From DASWJZ01 sp963814905 (GTDB taxonomy: Bacteria > Pseudomonadota > Alphaproteobacteria > Rhizobiales > Afifellaceae): a DNA stretch of 64,000 bases. The stretch is taken from assembly GCA_963814905.1 (NCBI GenBank), contig CAWFEM010000011.1, positions 620,001 to 684,000 of the forward strand, given 5' to 3'. Numbering within the stretch: the first letter of the stretch is position 1; every line of letters starts with the position of its first letter. The position numbers and the translations under genes were made by a program. Positions 1 through 8,298 of the stretch are shown here, in pieces. The notes beneath the pieces are model-generated. The model saw only the letters and a program-made list of their open reading frames with translations, had not been told where the DNA came from and did not search any database.

Positions 1-40
1 ACATGCCAGAAGCTGCGTCCGCGACCCGCTGCGGCACGCC

Positions 41-1174
41 TCAGTTGAGCTTCATGATGTCCTTGAGCTCGGCCGACGACATCACCTGGCAATAGATCAT
101 GTTGATGATCTCGAGCTCCTTGTGATGCAGTTCGTCGGAGCCGGCGGCGCAGCAATCCTCCACCACCACGACGTTGTAGCTCTCGTCGGCGAGGCTCCTG
201 ACGGTGGAGGAGACGCACTGGTCGGTGAACACGCCGCAGCACACGACATTGCGGATTCCGAGATTGTGAAGAAGCAAGCGCAAGTTGCTGCCGGCGACGG
301 CGCTGTCGGTCATCTTCTCAACGACGATTTCTTCGGCGACCGGCGCGAGATCGTCGACGATCTGCGAATCCCAGTCTGCACGCGGCAGGAGCAGGTCGTT
401 CCAGCCGGGCTTGCGATGGCTGAGCGAGCGCTCGCGCCCGTGACGGGTCTGGCTGGCGATGCGCGCGAAGAGGCAGTCGATGCCGTTCTTGCGGAAGCGC
501 GCGAGGAGGTCGCGCGTGTTGGGGATGACGAGCTTCTCCAGCCGCTCGTGGAAGGGCGTCCACAGATCGTAGTGCGCCTGCTCCTTGGGCGAGAGGCTGC
601 CGCGTTCCGGCCGCTTCAGGTAGGTGTTCTGTACATCGATGACGAGAAGTGCCGTCTCCTCGCGCTTCAGCTCCATGTCCGGCGGCTCCGGCGCGTCGAG
701 GTAGTAGATGGAGCGGTAGTCCGTCTTCCAGTTCATCGGCGCCTCTTGGTACCGATAGGTGAAAAGCCCGCGGCGCTCGTAGACTTCGGCGGCCTCCTCC
801 ACGAAGCGCGCCATGCGCTCAGCCTTGTATTCGGTCCGCAATTTCTGTGCCGCTTCGAGGAGCGGCGTCTTGTCCTTGGCGCGACCGGGGCGGAGCAGCT
901 CGTAGACCGACATGATGACGTCCTGCGGAACGTCGACGAGCTCGGCGGCGCGCTCGAAATTCGCCGCGAGCATCGGCCGGCCGGCGGCGCGGGCGATCTC
1001 CGCCTGCATCTTCAGCGCGGCAGGCGTGATGCGCAGATCCTCAAGCGCGACCTCGCCCGCGACGACGCTCTCCAGCGTGATCGCGTCGAGGTGCTTGCCG
1101 CGGCGGCCCGCGATCAGCTCGGGGCGCTTCTCGGCAAGCGGATAATCCGCGACGCCTAGCTTGCGCTCGCCCAT
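41..1174 (-). CDS. Diol/glycerol dehydratase small subunit fused to isochorismatase-like cysteine hydrolase
   Basis: This 377-residue protein has two unrelated parts. Residues 1-140 match the small (gamma) subunit of adenosylcobalamin-dependent diol/glycerol dehydratase, with the family's DYPLAEKRPELI, ITLESVVAGEV, DLRITPAALKMQAEIA and LLRPGR blocks. After a linker, residues 170-377 are an isochorismatase-like hydrolase with a plausible catalytic triad of Asp180 (VIDVQN), Lys287 (VVEKMTDSAV) and Cys320 (FTDQC). Its start overlaps the end of the large/medium subunit gene by 19 bases, so it is the last visible gene of the minus-strand operon. A small subunit is normally a separate polypeptide of about 140-175 residues. 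The fused hydrolase may act on a product of the dehydratase; that role is inference. Both domain assignments are strong. Confidence 0.85.
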   Translation of the reverse strand: MGERKLGVADYPLAEKRPELIAGRRGKHLDAITLESVVAGEVALEDLRITPAALKMQAEIARAAGRPMLAANFERAAELVDVPQDVIMSVYELLRPGRAKDKTPLLEAAQKLRTEYKAERMARFVEEAAEVYERRGLFTYRYQEAPMNWKTDYRSIYYLDAPEPPDMELKREETALLVIDVQNTYLKRPERGSLSPKEQAHYDLWTPFHERLEKLVIPNTRDLLARFRKNGIDCLFARIASQTRHGRERSLSHRKPGWNDLLLPRADWDSQIVDDLAPVAEEIVVEKMTDSAVAGSNLRLLLHNLGIRNVVCCGVFTDQCVSSTVRSLADESYNVVVVEDCCAAGSDELHHKELEIINMIYCQVMSSAELKDIMKLN

Positions 1175-3435
1175 TCCGGTGTCCTCGCGTAGCTGACCTC
1201 GATCTCCTCCGGCGACGCGCCGTCGGTGACGAGCGACGTCTCGATCGCATAGAGCAGCGCGACGCGCGCGTGGTAGCGCGCGCCCATAGCCATGCCGCCG
1301 GTCGGCACCACCACCGGCTCCGGCATCTCGCCGCGGGCATAGAACGCGGCGTTGCGGCCGAGTCCGCGATAATGCTCGATCGTCGTGATCGGCGCGTTGG
1401 AGAAGAGCTCCAGATTGTTATGCGGCAGGCGATCGCGCTGGTGGATAACGGCCGTGCCCTTGGCCTGGATGCCGATGCCGACGCCTGAGCCGGCGAGCCG
1501 CGCGGCGCTCAGCCCCAGGAACGAGGTGTCGGCCGTATGCCGCATGCGCACGAGGCGCGCGTCGCAGCCGCCCGCCTCGATCCCCTCGACGAGGCCTTGC
1601 AGAAGCTCCGCGAGCGGAATGCCGCCGAGCGTGCGGAAGAGCGTGGTGCCGAAGGCGGGCGAGACGCCGATCACCACTTCGTTCGGCGCGGTCCCGACCT
1701 CAGCCGGTCCCATCTCCTTGAACGAGATGTCGGACGCTGCGTGGCGCGCGAATTCCTCCTCCTGGGAAAGCACGGTCTCGCGGTCGAGCACGTCGCGGAT
1801 CGCGTGGATTTCCTTGCGCCGCGCTTCCGTGAGCCGGTAGCCGGTTCCCGGCCCGAGATAGTCGTTCGGATCGTTGACGGCGCTCACCACGTGCCCGTCG
1901 CGGATCACCGCGGAGGTCTGCAGATAGTCGCCCGATATGCGGAGCTTCACGAGCCATAGGAGGTTCTCCGCCTCCTCGCGGAAGCCGCGTTTCGCCAGCG
2001 CCTTGATGACGTCGACGACGTCGATGCCGCGCGCCTTGATCGCCTCGGAGATCAGCGCGACATCGCGCGGGAAATAGCTCTCCGTCTCGTCGGAGCCCGA
2101 TGCGGTCAGGACGCTCGCCTGCATCGCTGCCGTCGGAGCGCCGAGATCGAGCTCCTCGAAAACGGCGGAAAGCGCGTCGAGCGCGCGGCGGCGAAGATCG
2201 AGCGCCTGGTCCTCGAGGATCGGCGTCAGCCCGCCGTCGGCCTCGAAGTCGCGCTGCAGGACGAGATAGTCCTCCAGCTCCTCGCCGTTCAGAAGCGAGG
2301 GATTGAAGGAATTGTCGTATTTCAGGATCGAACCGAAGCCGGAGCAGATCAGGTCGGAGCCGGCGATCAGATAGGGCAGGATCTTGGCGCCGACGCGGAT
2401 CTCCGATTCGGTGGAGCGCGCGTCGTTGCCGCTGGCGCATTCCAGATCGAGCCAGACGGCGAGCAGGTTCTCCGCCATCAGCTCGCGCACGCCGCCGGGG
2501 ATCGTCGCGGTCAACGGCGCGCCGTCGATGCCGCCGTTCTGCGTGCCCTGCACCCCCATGCCGCGCTGCAGGCAGAGGCAGCGCGCTTCCAGATAAAGCA
2601 GCGACTTCGATTCGTGGAAGCCCATCAGGAGCTCGGAGCCGGCGCCGGAGGTGCAGCGCATCTTGATGCCGCGCGAGGCATAGGCAGCGGCGAGGAACGC
2701 CTTCGACCAGGGCGTGTCGTCGCCGTCGATGAAGGTGCGCTCCGTGCCGTAGACGGAGACGGTCTCGGCATAGGACGAGAAGCCGGCCATGCCGATTTGG
2801 AGCTCTTCGGCTTCTTCACTGGAGCACTGAAAAAGCGTTCCGGCGCGCCCGACCGCGGCGCCGACGCAGCAGGCGAGCGCGTTCGACCACGAATTGCGCG
2901 AGACGCGCATCGTCGTCTCGATCTCGTCGAAGCCGAGCGCCACCGCGATTGCCGCGTCGGCGGCAAGCTGCAGCGGGTCGTCCTTCGCGTTCGTGACATG
3001 CGCCTGGTTGCCCGGCGTCTTGCGCGCGCGCATCTTGGAATAGGCGAAGGCGATCTCAATGGCGGAGAGCTCGGCGACCACCTCCGCGAGCTTCGCCGGC
3101 GTCAGCCCGTGTGCAAGGCGCACGAGCTCGGTGCGCGGCACGTTCATGTCGACGAGCATGCGCGCGATCTCAGGGGAGGGGATCGCCATCGCCTCCGGCG
3201 CCACCTCCGGGTCGATGTGGTAGCGCGCGATGAAGAGATCGATCATGTCGAAATCGGCGGCGGCGACCCCGTCCAAAGAAACGACGGAGCCGTTCTCGAT
3301 GACGATGCCGGGCTTCGGATCGTGCGGGCTGTTGAACGCCGCGAAGCCGCTTTCCGCGTCCTCCACCGCGAACTTGTCGAGCCGGAGCGGCCGCTCGTCC
3401 CAGTCCGCGAAGCGACGCCAGCGATTGGCAGCCAT
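1156..3435 (-). CDS. B12-dependent diol/glycerol-type dehydratase, fused large and medium subunits
   Basis: This 759-residue protein joins the large (about 1-550) and medium (about 576-759) subunits of a coenzyme-B12-dependent diol/glycerol dehydratase, which converts 1,2-diols to aldehydes by radical chemistry. The substrate-binding and catalytic residues known in the Klebsiella large subunit are all present at a constant offset of three: His146, Glu173, Glu224, Gln299, Asp338 and Ser365. The medium part keeps VGTAPNEVVIGVSPAFG and GIGIQAKGTAVIHQ. It is followed by the small-subunit fusion and preceded by a Gfo/Idh/MocA dehydrogenase, a cupin and a TRAP transporter. No reactivating ATPase and no microcompartment shell gene is visible; a reactivase could lie left of the window. 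Large-medium fusions occur in some lineages. The diol or polyol substrate is unknown. Confidence 0.9.
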   Translation of the reverse strand: MAANRWRRFADWDERPLRLDKFAVEDAESGFAAFNSPHDPKPGIVIENGSVVSLDGVAAADFDMIDLFIARYHIDPEVAPEAMAIPSPEIARMLVDMNVPRTELVRLAHGLTPAKLAEVVAELSAIEIAFAYSKMRARKTPGNQAHVTNAKDDPLQLAADAAIAVALGFDEIETTMRVSRNSWSNALACCVGAAVGRAGTLFQCSSEEAEELQIGMAGFSSYAETVSVYGTERTFIDGDDTPWSKAFLAAAYASRGIKMRCTSGAGSELLMGFHESKSLLYLEARCLCLQRGMGVQGTQNGGIDGAPLTATIPGGVRELMAENLLAVWLDLECASGNDARSTESEIRVGAKILPYLIAGSDLICSGFGSILKYDNSFNPSLLNGEELEDYLVLQRDFEADGGLTPILEDQALDLRRRALDALSAVFEELDLGAPTAAMQASVLTASGSDETESYFPRDVALISEAIKARGIDVVDVIKALAKRGFREEAENLLWLVKLRISGDYLQTSAVIRDGHVVSAVNDPNDYLGPGTGYRLTEARRKEIHAIRDVLDRETVLSQEEEFARHAASDISFKEMGPAEVGTAPNEVVIGVSPAFGTTLFRTLGGIPLAELLQGLVEGIEAGGCDARLVRMRHTADTSFLGLSAARLAGSGVGIGIQAKGTAVIHQRDRLPHNNLELFSNAPITTIEHYRGLGRNAAFYARGEMPEPVVVPTGGMAMGARYHARVALLYAIETSLVTDGASPEEIEVSYARTPEWASAS

Positions 3436-3570
3436 GAAAAACGTTCCCCAAGCGACGAGAAGCAGGCGGCGGGCGCAGACGCGTGTGAGCCGCCCGTCCG
3501 CGTGCCAAGTTGGGCAGCAATCCCGTGACGGGTCAAGCCGGGCGGCGACGCGCCGACGCCCCCCAACTGG

Positions 3571-3757
3571 TCGTCATGCCCGGACTTGATCCGGGCATCC
3601 ATTCCGCCCCTTCGAGGCTTTTTCACCCCTCACGGTGAGGTGCGAGCGAAGCGAGCCTCGAACCACGGGGTGAAAGAGCACCTCAGGATGAGGGCGGAAT
3701 GGACGCATCGCCACTGGCGTCTCGGAATGGATTGCCGGGTCAAGCCCGGCAATGACG
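3571..3757. repeat. Dispersed palindromic repeat inside the 3' end of a dehydrogenase gene
   Basis: Two related inverted arms face each other: CGTCATGCCCGGACTTGATC starting at 3572 and a counterpart at about 3724-3757 containing TGCCGGGTCAAGCCCGGCAA. Between them lies a second palindromic block (3614-3680) with GAGGCTTTTTCACCCCTCAC and GCGAGCCTCGAACCACGGGG. Elements of this kind are common short interspersed palindromes in alphaproteobacteria; in one frame they encode the recurring peptide IAGLDPAIH. Here the element lies within the reading frame of the dehydrogenase and supplies its stop codon. Confidence 0.8.
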
Positions 3758-4824
3758 ATAGTTTTGAGGTCGGGTTTCGCCTCCGAGATTTTTAGCCCTG
3801 CGCGCACTTTCGCGGACCTGCCCGTAGCGCCGCTTTCGATCAGCGCGTCGATCAGGAAGTGAACCTTGAGCGCCTCCTCGCCGGTGATGCGCGGCGCGAC
3901 GCCGCTATCGAGCGCGTCCAGGAAGTCCGAAATCACCGCGCGATGGTCGTCGATCGGGAAGGCCATCGGATCGGCGCCGCCGCCGCCCGCCGCCGGATTG
4001 GGTACGAGCGTTTCGGTCCGTCCGTCCGCCAGGCTGACATCGAGCGCGGTTCCCGAGATCGTGGCGGTGCCCTTGTCGCCGATGATGGCGATTTTTTCCG
4101 GATAGCCCGGATAGGCCGCGGTCGTCGCCTCGATCGTGCCGAAGGCGCCGTTTCGGTAGCGCACGGCTGCTGCTACGTGGTCTTCCGTCTCCATACGATG
4201 AACGGGCGTCGTCGTCACGTAGGACATCACCTCCGCGGCGGGGCCAACGAGCGAGAGAAGCAGATCGAGCGTGTGGATCGCCTGCGTCAGGAGGACGCCG
4301 CCGCCGTCGCGCGCCTTGGTGCCGCGGCCGGGCTCGTCGTAGTAGCTCTGCGGCCGCCACCACCGGATATCCGCTGAGGCGCCGAGGATGTTGCCGAGCG
4401 CGCCTTCATCGAGAAGCGCGCGCAGCCGCACGCCCGGCGGACGGAAGCGATGCTGCAGCACGATCCCGAGCGTCACGCCCGCCGCGCGGCAGGTCTCGAC
4501 GAGCTGCAGGCTTCTCGCCGTCGACACTTCCAGCGGCTTTTCCAGGAGCACGTGCTTGCCCGCTTGCGCCGCGCGGCGGACGATATCGAGATGCGTGTTG
4601 GGTGGCGTTAGGACGAGGACGGCGTCGACGCTCTTATCGGAGAGTACCGCATCTAGGCTGTCGCTGAGCGGAAACGGGAAGCGCTTGGCGAAACTCTCGC
4701 GCCGCGCTTCCGTGGGGCTGAAGGCGTGCAGGACCTCGGCGCGGTCGGCGAGCTCCAGTAAGCTCTCCGCGTGCGGCGCCACCGCCATGCCGAGACCGAT
4801 GATGCCAAGACGATGCCGCTTCAC
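3574..4824 (-). CDS. Gfo/Idh/MocA family NAD(P)-dependent oxidoreductase
   Basis: The 416-residue product starts with the Rossmann motif LGIIGLGMAVAPHA and has the family's EKPLEVS signature near residue 95, which carries the catalytic Lys. The C-terminal half is the usual substrate-binding alpha/beta domain with GGGVLLTQAIHTLDLLLSL. Members oxidise or reduce sugars, inositols and related polyols. The native protein probably ended near residue 355 (VRAGLKISEA). The last 60 or so residues, beginning IVIAGLDPAIHSE, are translated from an inserted palindromic repeat and are unlikely to be functional. The gene sits between the cupin and the dehydratase on the same strand and is likely part of the same catabolic operon. 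Confidence 0.88.
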   Translation of the reverse strand: MKRHRLGIIGLGMAVAPHAESLLELADRAEVLHAFSPTEARRESFAKRFPFPLSDSLDAVLSDKSVDAVLVLTPPNTHLDIVRRAAQAGKHVLLEKPLEVSTARSLQLVETCRAAGVTLGIVLQHRFRPPGVRLRALLDEGALGNILGASADIRWWRPQSYYDEPGRGTKARDGGGVLLTQAIHTLDLLLSLVGPAAEVMSYVTTTPVHRMETEDHVAAAVRYRNGAFGTIEATTAAYPGYPEKIAIIGDKGTATISGTALDVSLADGRTETLVPNPAAGGGGADPMAFPIDDHRAVISDFLDALDSGVAPRITGEEALKVHFLIDALIESGATGRSAKVRAGLKISEAKPDLKTIVIAGLDPAIHSETPVAMRPFRPHPEVLFHPVVRGSLRSHLTVRGEKASKGRNGCPDQVRA

Positions 4825-4891
4825 GGAGGGTCCTTCCTAGAAATTGGTCAAGAGATGGAGATGCGGTTCGCACGACTTCGACGCGGCGCGG

Positions 4892-5245
4892 TCAAACGAA
4901 GTCCTCGCGCATGGGCACGAACGTGTCGACGATGACGCCGGGCTCCACCGCAACCGCGCCGTGGACGAGGTTCGGCGCGACCAGATAGGAATCGCCGGCG
5001 GCGAGGCGCTTGGTCTTGCCGTCGATGGTGACGTCGAAGACGCCGCTCTCGATCACGCTGCATTGCGCGTGCGGGTGGCTGTGCGCGGCGCCGACCGCGC
5101 CCGCCTCAAATATGAAACGCACCAGCATGATGCCGTCGTCGAAACAGAGCACCTTGCGGCGGATGCCGGGCGCGGCGTCCACCCACGCGACCTCCGAATC
5201 CGCGGCGAAGGGTGCTCCCTTTCGCCCTGTCGGCGCGTCTCCCAT
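4892..5245 (-). CDS. Cupin-domain protein
   Basis: This 117-residue single-domain cupin has the first metal-binding motif HSHPHAQCSVIESG near residues 66-79 and the second motif region GDSYLVAPNLVHG near 95-107. It is the size of small sugar- or acid-binding cupins found in catabolic operons. A GGGAG ribosome-binding site lies 7 bases before the ATG. It lies 59 bases after dctM-like and 67 bases before the dehydrogenase gene. Small cupins of this kind may isomerise or sense a pathway intermediate; the actual role here cannot be read from sequence. Confidence 0.8.
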   Translation of the reverse strand: MGDAPTGRKGAPFAADSEVAWVDAAPGIRRKVLCFDDGIMLVRFIFEAGAVGAAHSHPHAQCSVIESGVFDVTIDGKTKRLAAGDSYLVAPNLVHGAVAVEPGVIVDTFVPMREDFV

Positions 5246-5304
5246 CTGTCTCTCCCGTTATCGCCGCCCGGCGGTGGCGGTCTCAGTCTGCGCCATCCGT
5301 CGGG

Positions 5305-6585
5305 TCATTTGAACAGGTGCGGAAGCCATAGAGAGAGCGCCGGGATGTAGGTGACGAGCACCAGCACGAAGAGGAGCGGGATATAGAAGACGATGATGCT
5401 CCTCGACATCTCCTCCATCGTCACCTTGCCGACCGCGCATCCGACAGCGAGCGTGGACCCGACCGGCGGCGTGAGCAGCCCGATGCCGAGATTGAAGATC
5501 ATGATGATACCAAAATGCACCGGATCGACGCCGAACTTCATGGCGATCGGCAGGAAGATCGGCGTCGCGATGAGGAGCATCGGCGCGAGATCCATGAAGG
5601 TGCCGAAGAGCAGCAGCAAGAGGTTGATGAAGAGCAGCAGCTCGTATTTGTTGTGCGCCACGCTCAGGAAGAAATCGGCGGCAAGCCGCGGCACCTGCAG
5701 GATCGCCATCATGTAGCCGAAGGCGGACGAGAAGCCGATCAGGATCATCACGATGCCGACCGTCCTTACCACCCGTCCGACAAGGAGATGCAGCTCGCTC
5801 CATTTGTAGTCGCGATAGACGAACATCGTGATGATGAAGGCGTAGATGCAGCCGACCGCCGCCGCCTCCGTCGGCGTGAAGATACCGCCGACGATCCCGC
5901 CGAGGATGATGAAGACCGTGAGCAGTCCCCAGAATGCGTCGAGGCCGGTCTTTACCGCCTGGCGCGCAGGTACCCTCTCGCCCCTCGGAAAGTTGTTGCG
6001 GCGCGCGATGATGAGACAAAGACCCATCAGCGCCAGTCCGATCATGAATCCGGGAATGGCGCCGGCGAGGAAGAGGTCGCCGATCGGGATGAAGCCGCCG
6101 GCGGCGAGCGAATAGATGACCGCGTTATGCGACGGCGGAATCAGGAGCGGTTGCAGGGAGCCGGCGCAGGTCACGTTGACGGCGAAGAGGCGCGGATAGC
6201 CGTTCTTCACCATTTGCGGGATCATCACCGAACCGATTGAGGCGGTGTCGGCCACCGAGGAGCCGGAGATCGCGCCGAAGAAGGCGGAGGCAAGGATGTT
6301 GACCAGCGCCAGTCCGCCGCGGATGAAGCCGACGAAGACCTTCGCAAGATTGACGAGGCGCTCCGCCATGCCCCCTTCGCCCATGATCGCGCCGGCGAGG
6401 ATGAAGAAGGGGATGGCGAGGAGCGCGAAATTGTCGGTGCCGTCGGAGATTTTCAGCATCACCGCTTCAAGCGGGATGCCGCTCCACCAGGCGGCGGCGA
6501 TGGCGGAAAGGCCGAGCGAGTAGGCGACCGGCAGCCCGAGGAAGGCGAAGACCGCGAAGCTGCCGATCAGGATGATGAGCGCCAT
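5305..6585 (-). CDS. TRAP transporter large permease (DctM family)
   Basis: This 426-residue membrane protein has the many hydrophobic segments and conserved blocks of the DctM subunit, including FALLAIPFFILAGAIMGEGG, AFFGAISGSSVADTASIGSV and LGIGLLTPPVGSTLAVGCAV. It forms the sodium-driven transport channel of a tripartite ATP-independent periplasmic transporter together with the small permease and the binding protein encoded just upstream. The reading frame continues upstream, but the start at 6585 (MALIILIGSF) is the family start and follows the small-permease stop by 11 bases with a GAGGGG site. The cargo is probably a small organic acid or polyol acid that feeds the dehydrogenase and dehydratase. 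Confidence 0.9.
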   Translation of the reverse strand: MALIILIGSFAVFAFLGLPVAYSLGLSAIAAAWWSGIPLEAVMLKISDGTDNFALLAIPFFILAGAIMGEGGMAERLVNLAKVFVGFIRGGLALVNILASAFFGAISGSSVADTASIGSVMIPQMVKNGYPRLFAVNVTCAGSLQPLLIPPSHNAVIYSLAAGGFIPIGDLFLAGAIPGFMIGLALMGLCLIIARRNNFPRGERVPARQAVKTGLDAFWGLLTVFIILGGIVGGIFTPTEAAAVGCIYAFIITMFVYRDYKWSELHLLVGRVVRTVGIVMILIGFSSAFGYMMAILQVPRLAADFFLSVAHNKYELLLFINLLLLLFGTFMDLAPMLLIATPIFLPIAMKFGVDPVHFGIIMIFNLGIGLLTPPVGSTLAVGCAVGKVTMEEMSRSIIVFYIPLLFVLVLVTYIPALSLWLPHLFK

Positions 6586-6596
6586 TGCGGGTCCCC

Positions 6597-7112
6597 TCAG
6601 TCGCTCGATCTGAGCTCGACCGGGCTGCCGGCGGCGATGGTGCGTGGGCCGCGCAGCAGGCGTTCGATCATGAAAAGCACGATAATGCCGCCGCCGATCG
6701 GGATCGGCAGGTAAGAGACGCCGACAGAGACGATGGGAAACTCGGCGATCACCTGATGCCAGGTCGTCTCCACCAGCCGCACGCCGTAGACGAGCAGGAA
6801 GAGATTGGTGAAGCCCATCAGAAGCTCGGCGATCCATGAGGTCACCGTCGCCGCCTTGTCGGGCAGCATGCGCGGCAGAATGTTCACCGAGATGTGCAGG
6901 TTCTCGCGATAGCACACCGCCGCCGCGATGAAGGCGAACCAGATCATCAAGAGCACGGCCAGCGGCTCCGGCCATGACGAGGCCGACAGGAGCACGTAGC
7001 GCGTGAAGACTCCCCACGGAATGATCAGCGTGATCACCACGACGCAGGTCGCGGCGATCAGCATGCAGATGCGATGGACAACGTCCATCAGACGGAAATA
7101 GCCCGCCTTCAT
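6597..7112 (-). CDS. TRAP transporter small permease (DctQ family)
   Basis: The 171-residue product has four predicted membrane segments and the DctQ-type features GVFTRYVL and SWPEPLAVLLMIWFAFI followed by ENLHISVNILPRML. It pairs with the large permease 11 bases downstream. The start is supported by a GGAGG site 6 bases before the ATG. It lies 81 bases after the binding-protein gene, and that gap contains a hairpin that may lower permease expression relative to the binding protein. Confidence 0.88.
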   Translation of the reverse strand: MKAGYFRLMDVVHRICMLIAATCVVVITLIIPWGVFTRYVLLSASSWPEPLAVLLMIWFAFIAAAVCYRENLHISVNILPRMLPDKAATVTSWIAELLMGFTNLFLLVYGVRLVETTWHQVIAEFPIVSVGVSYLPIPIGGGIIVLFMIERLLRGPRTIAAGSPVELRSSD

Positions 7113-7138
7113 TTCCGCCTCCGGAAGGAGAAAGAGAA

Positions 7139-7173
7139 GGCCGGCGCCACCCTTTTCGCGGGAGCCGCCGGCC
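7139..7173 (-). promoter_or_regulatory. Intercistronic hairpin between dctP-like and dctQ-like genes
   Basis: Eight-base arms GGCCGGCG (7139-7146) and CGCCGGCC (7166-7173) form a GC-rich stem followed on the minus strand by a pyrimidine-rich run. Such hairpins after binding-protein genes often act as partial terminators or protect the 3' end of the upstream message. This function is inferred from position and symmetry only. Confidence 0.45.
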
Positions 7174-7193
7174 CTGTCGTCAGGCTTACGCGA

Positions 7194-8189
7194 CTATTCG
7201 ACGGCCTGGATCTGCTCGAGAATCCCAGCGTATTTGTCGCCGTACTTGTCCCAGACGGGCTTCATCGCGTCCTGGAAGCGTTTCTTCTCCTCCGGCGAGA
7301 TCGTCGTGATCGTGACGCCGTGCGCCTTCATGTCGTCGATCAATTCCTGCTCCTTGGCCATCCACAGCGCGCGCTCGTCGAGCTGCGCCTCCTTGGCGGT
7401 CTTCATGACGAGCGCCTGATCGTCGGGGGAGAGCGTGTCCCAGATCTTCTTGGAGAAGACCAGGATCTCCGGGATCATCAGGTGCTCGGTCGTGGAGTAG
7501 TAGGGCGCGTAATTGTAGTGCTGACCGGTGTCGTAGCTCGGATAATTGTTCTCCGCGCCGTCGACGACGCCGGTCTGCAGCGCATTGATGAGCTGGTCGT
7601 AGCCCATGGCGACGCCGTTCGCGCCCATGGCGTTCGCCATGTCGACGAACATCTGGTTGCCCATGGTGCGGATCTTGAGGCCCTTCAGGTCCTCCATCTT
7701 CTCGACCGGATGCTTCGAGTTGTACATCGAGCGCGTGCCGGCATCCATCCACGCCAGGCCGACCAGGCCGGCGTTCGGATCGTCGGTGATCTTGGCGAGA
7801 AGCATGTCGCCGATGTCGCCGTCGATGACGTGGTGCATCTGGTCGACGCTGCGGAAGACGAAGGGCAGGTTGAAGACGTTCAGATCGTCAACGATCGGCC
7901 CCATCACGCCGACGGAGACGCGGGTCATGGCGAGCGCGCCGACCTGCACCTGCTCCAGCGTCTCTTTCTCGCCGCCCAGTTGCATGGAGGGGTACATCTG
8001 GACGGAGAGACGGCCGTCGGTCGCCGCCTCCAGCTTCTTGCCCATGTTCTCCACCGCCTGGACGGTGGGATAGCCGAGCGGATGCACGTCCGCCGACTTG
8101 AGCACCATGTCTTCCGCCCACGCGCCTGGCGCCGACAGCAGCGTCAGCGCCGCCGCGGCGCCCATGAAGGTCCGCTTGTCAATGATCAT
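7194..8189 (-). CDS. TRAP transporter substrate-binding protein (DctP family)
   Basis: This 331-residue periplasmic protein begins with a signal peptide (MIIDKRTFMGAAAALTLLSA, cleavage near GAWA-ED). It contains DctP-family blocks such as GLVGLAWMDAGTRSMYN, EDLKGLKIRTMGNQMFVDM and VVDGAENNYPSYDTGQHY. The Arg of KIRTMGN corresponds to the arginine that holds a carboxylate in this family, so an organic acid ligand is likely. The start is preceded by GGGAGGAATATCG, a good ribosome-binding site. It is the first gene of the minus-strand operon that ends with the dehydratase genes, and it is transcribed away from the GntR regulator. Confidence 0.9.
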   Translation of the reverse strand: MIIDKRTFMGAAAALTLLSAPGAWAEDMVLKSADVHPLGYPTVQAVENMGKKLEAATDGRLSVQMYPSMQLGGEKETLEQVQVGALAMTRVSVGVMGPIVDDLNVFNLPFVFRSVDQMHHVIDGDIGDMLLAKITDDPNAGLVGLAWMDAGTRSMYNSKHPVEKMEDLKGLKIRTMGNQMFVDMANAMGANGVAMGYDQLINALQTGVVDGAENNYPSYDTGQHYNYAPYYSTTEHLMIPEILVFSKKIWDTLSPDDQALVMKTAKEAQLDERALWMAKEQELIDDMKAHGVTITTISPEEKKRFQDAMKPVWDKYGDKYAGILEQIQAVE

Positions 8190-8253
8190 CGATATTCCTC
8201 CCACTTTGCTTTCTCGGTTTTGAACCGATTGCCTGCCGTTGCCCGGCTTAGAT

Positions 8254-8267
8254 GTATGGTAGTATAC
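8254..8267. promoter_or_regulatory. Putative GntR operator in the divergent promoter region
   Basis: The sequence GTATGGTAGTATAC is an inverted repeat (GTAT, six-base spacer, ATAC) located 31 bases before the GntR start and 64 bases before the TRAP operon start. FadR-subfamily GntR proteins bind short palindromes of this type. It is a reasonable site for control of both divergent units; no binding data are available. Confidence 0.45.
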
Positions 8268-8298
8268 GAACTCGCGCTGGGACAAGGGGAAAGGCCGC

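Noticed and set aside
122..1159. Long plus-strand frame opposite the small-subunit fusion gene
   Set aside because: It mirrors the real minus-strand gene, has no family motif and an unnatural His/Arg/Val-rich composition typical of a GC-rich shadow frame.
5515..6240. Plus-strand frame opposite the DctM-like gene
   Set aside because: Highly charged, repetitive Asp/Arg/His-rich product; a shadow of the real membrane-protein gene.
1..8298. Bacterial microcompartment around the diol dehydratase
   Set aside because: No shell protein, aldehyde dehydrogenase of the compartment type or targeting peptide is visible; the neighbours are a TRAP transporter and single enzymes.
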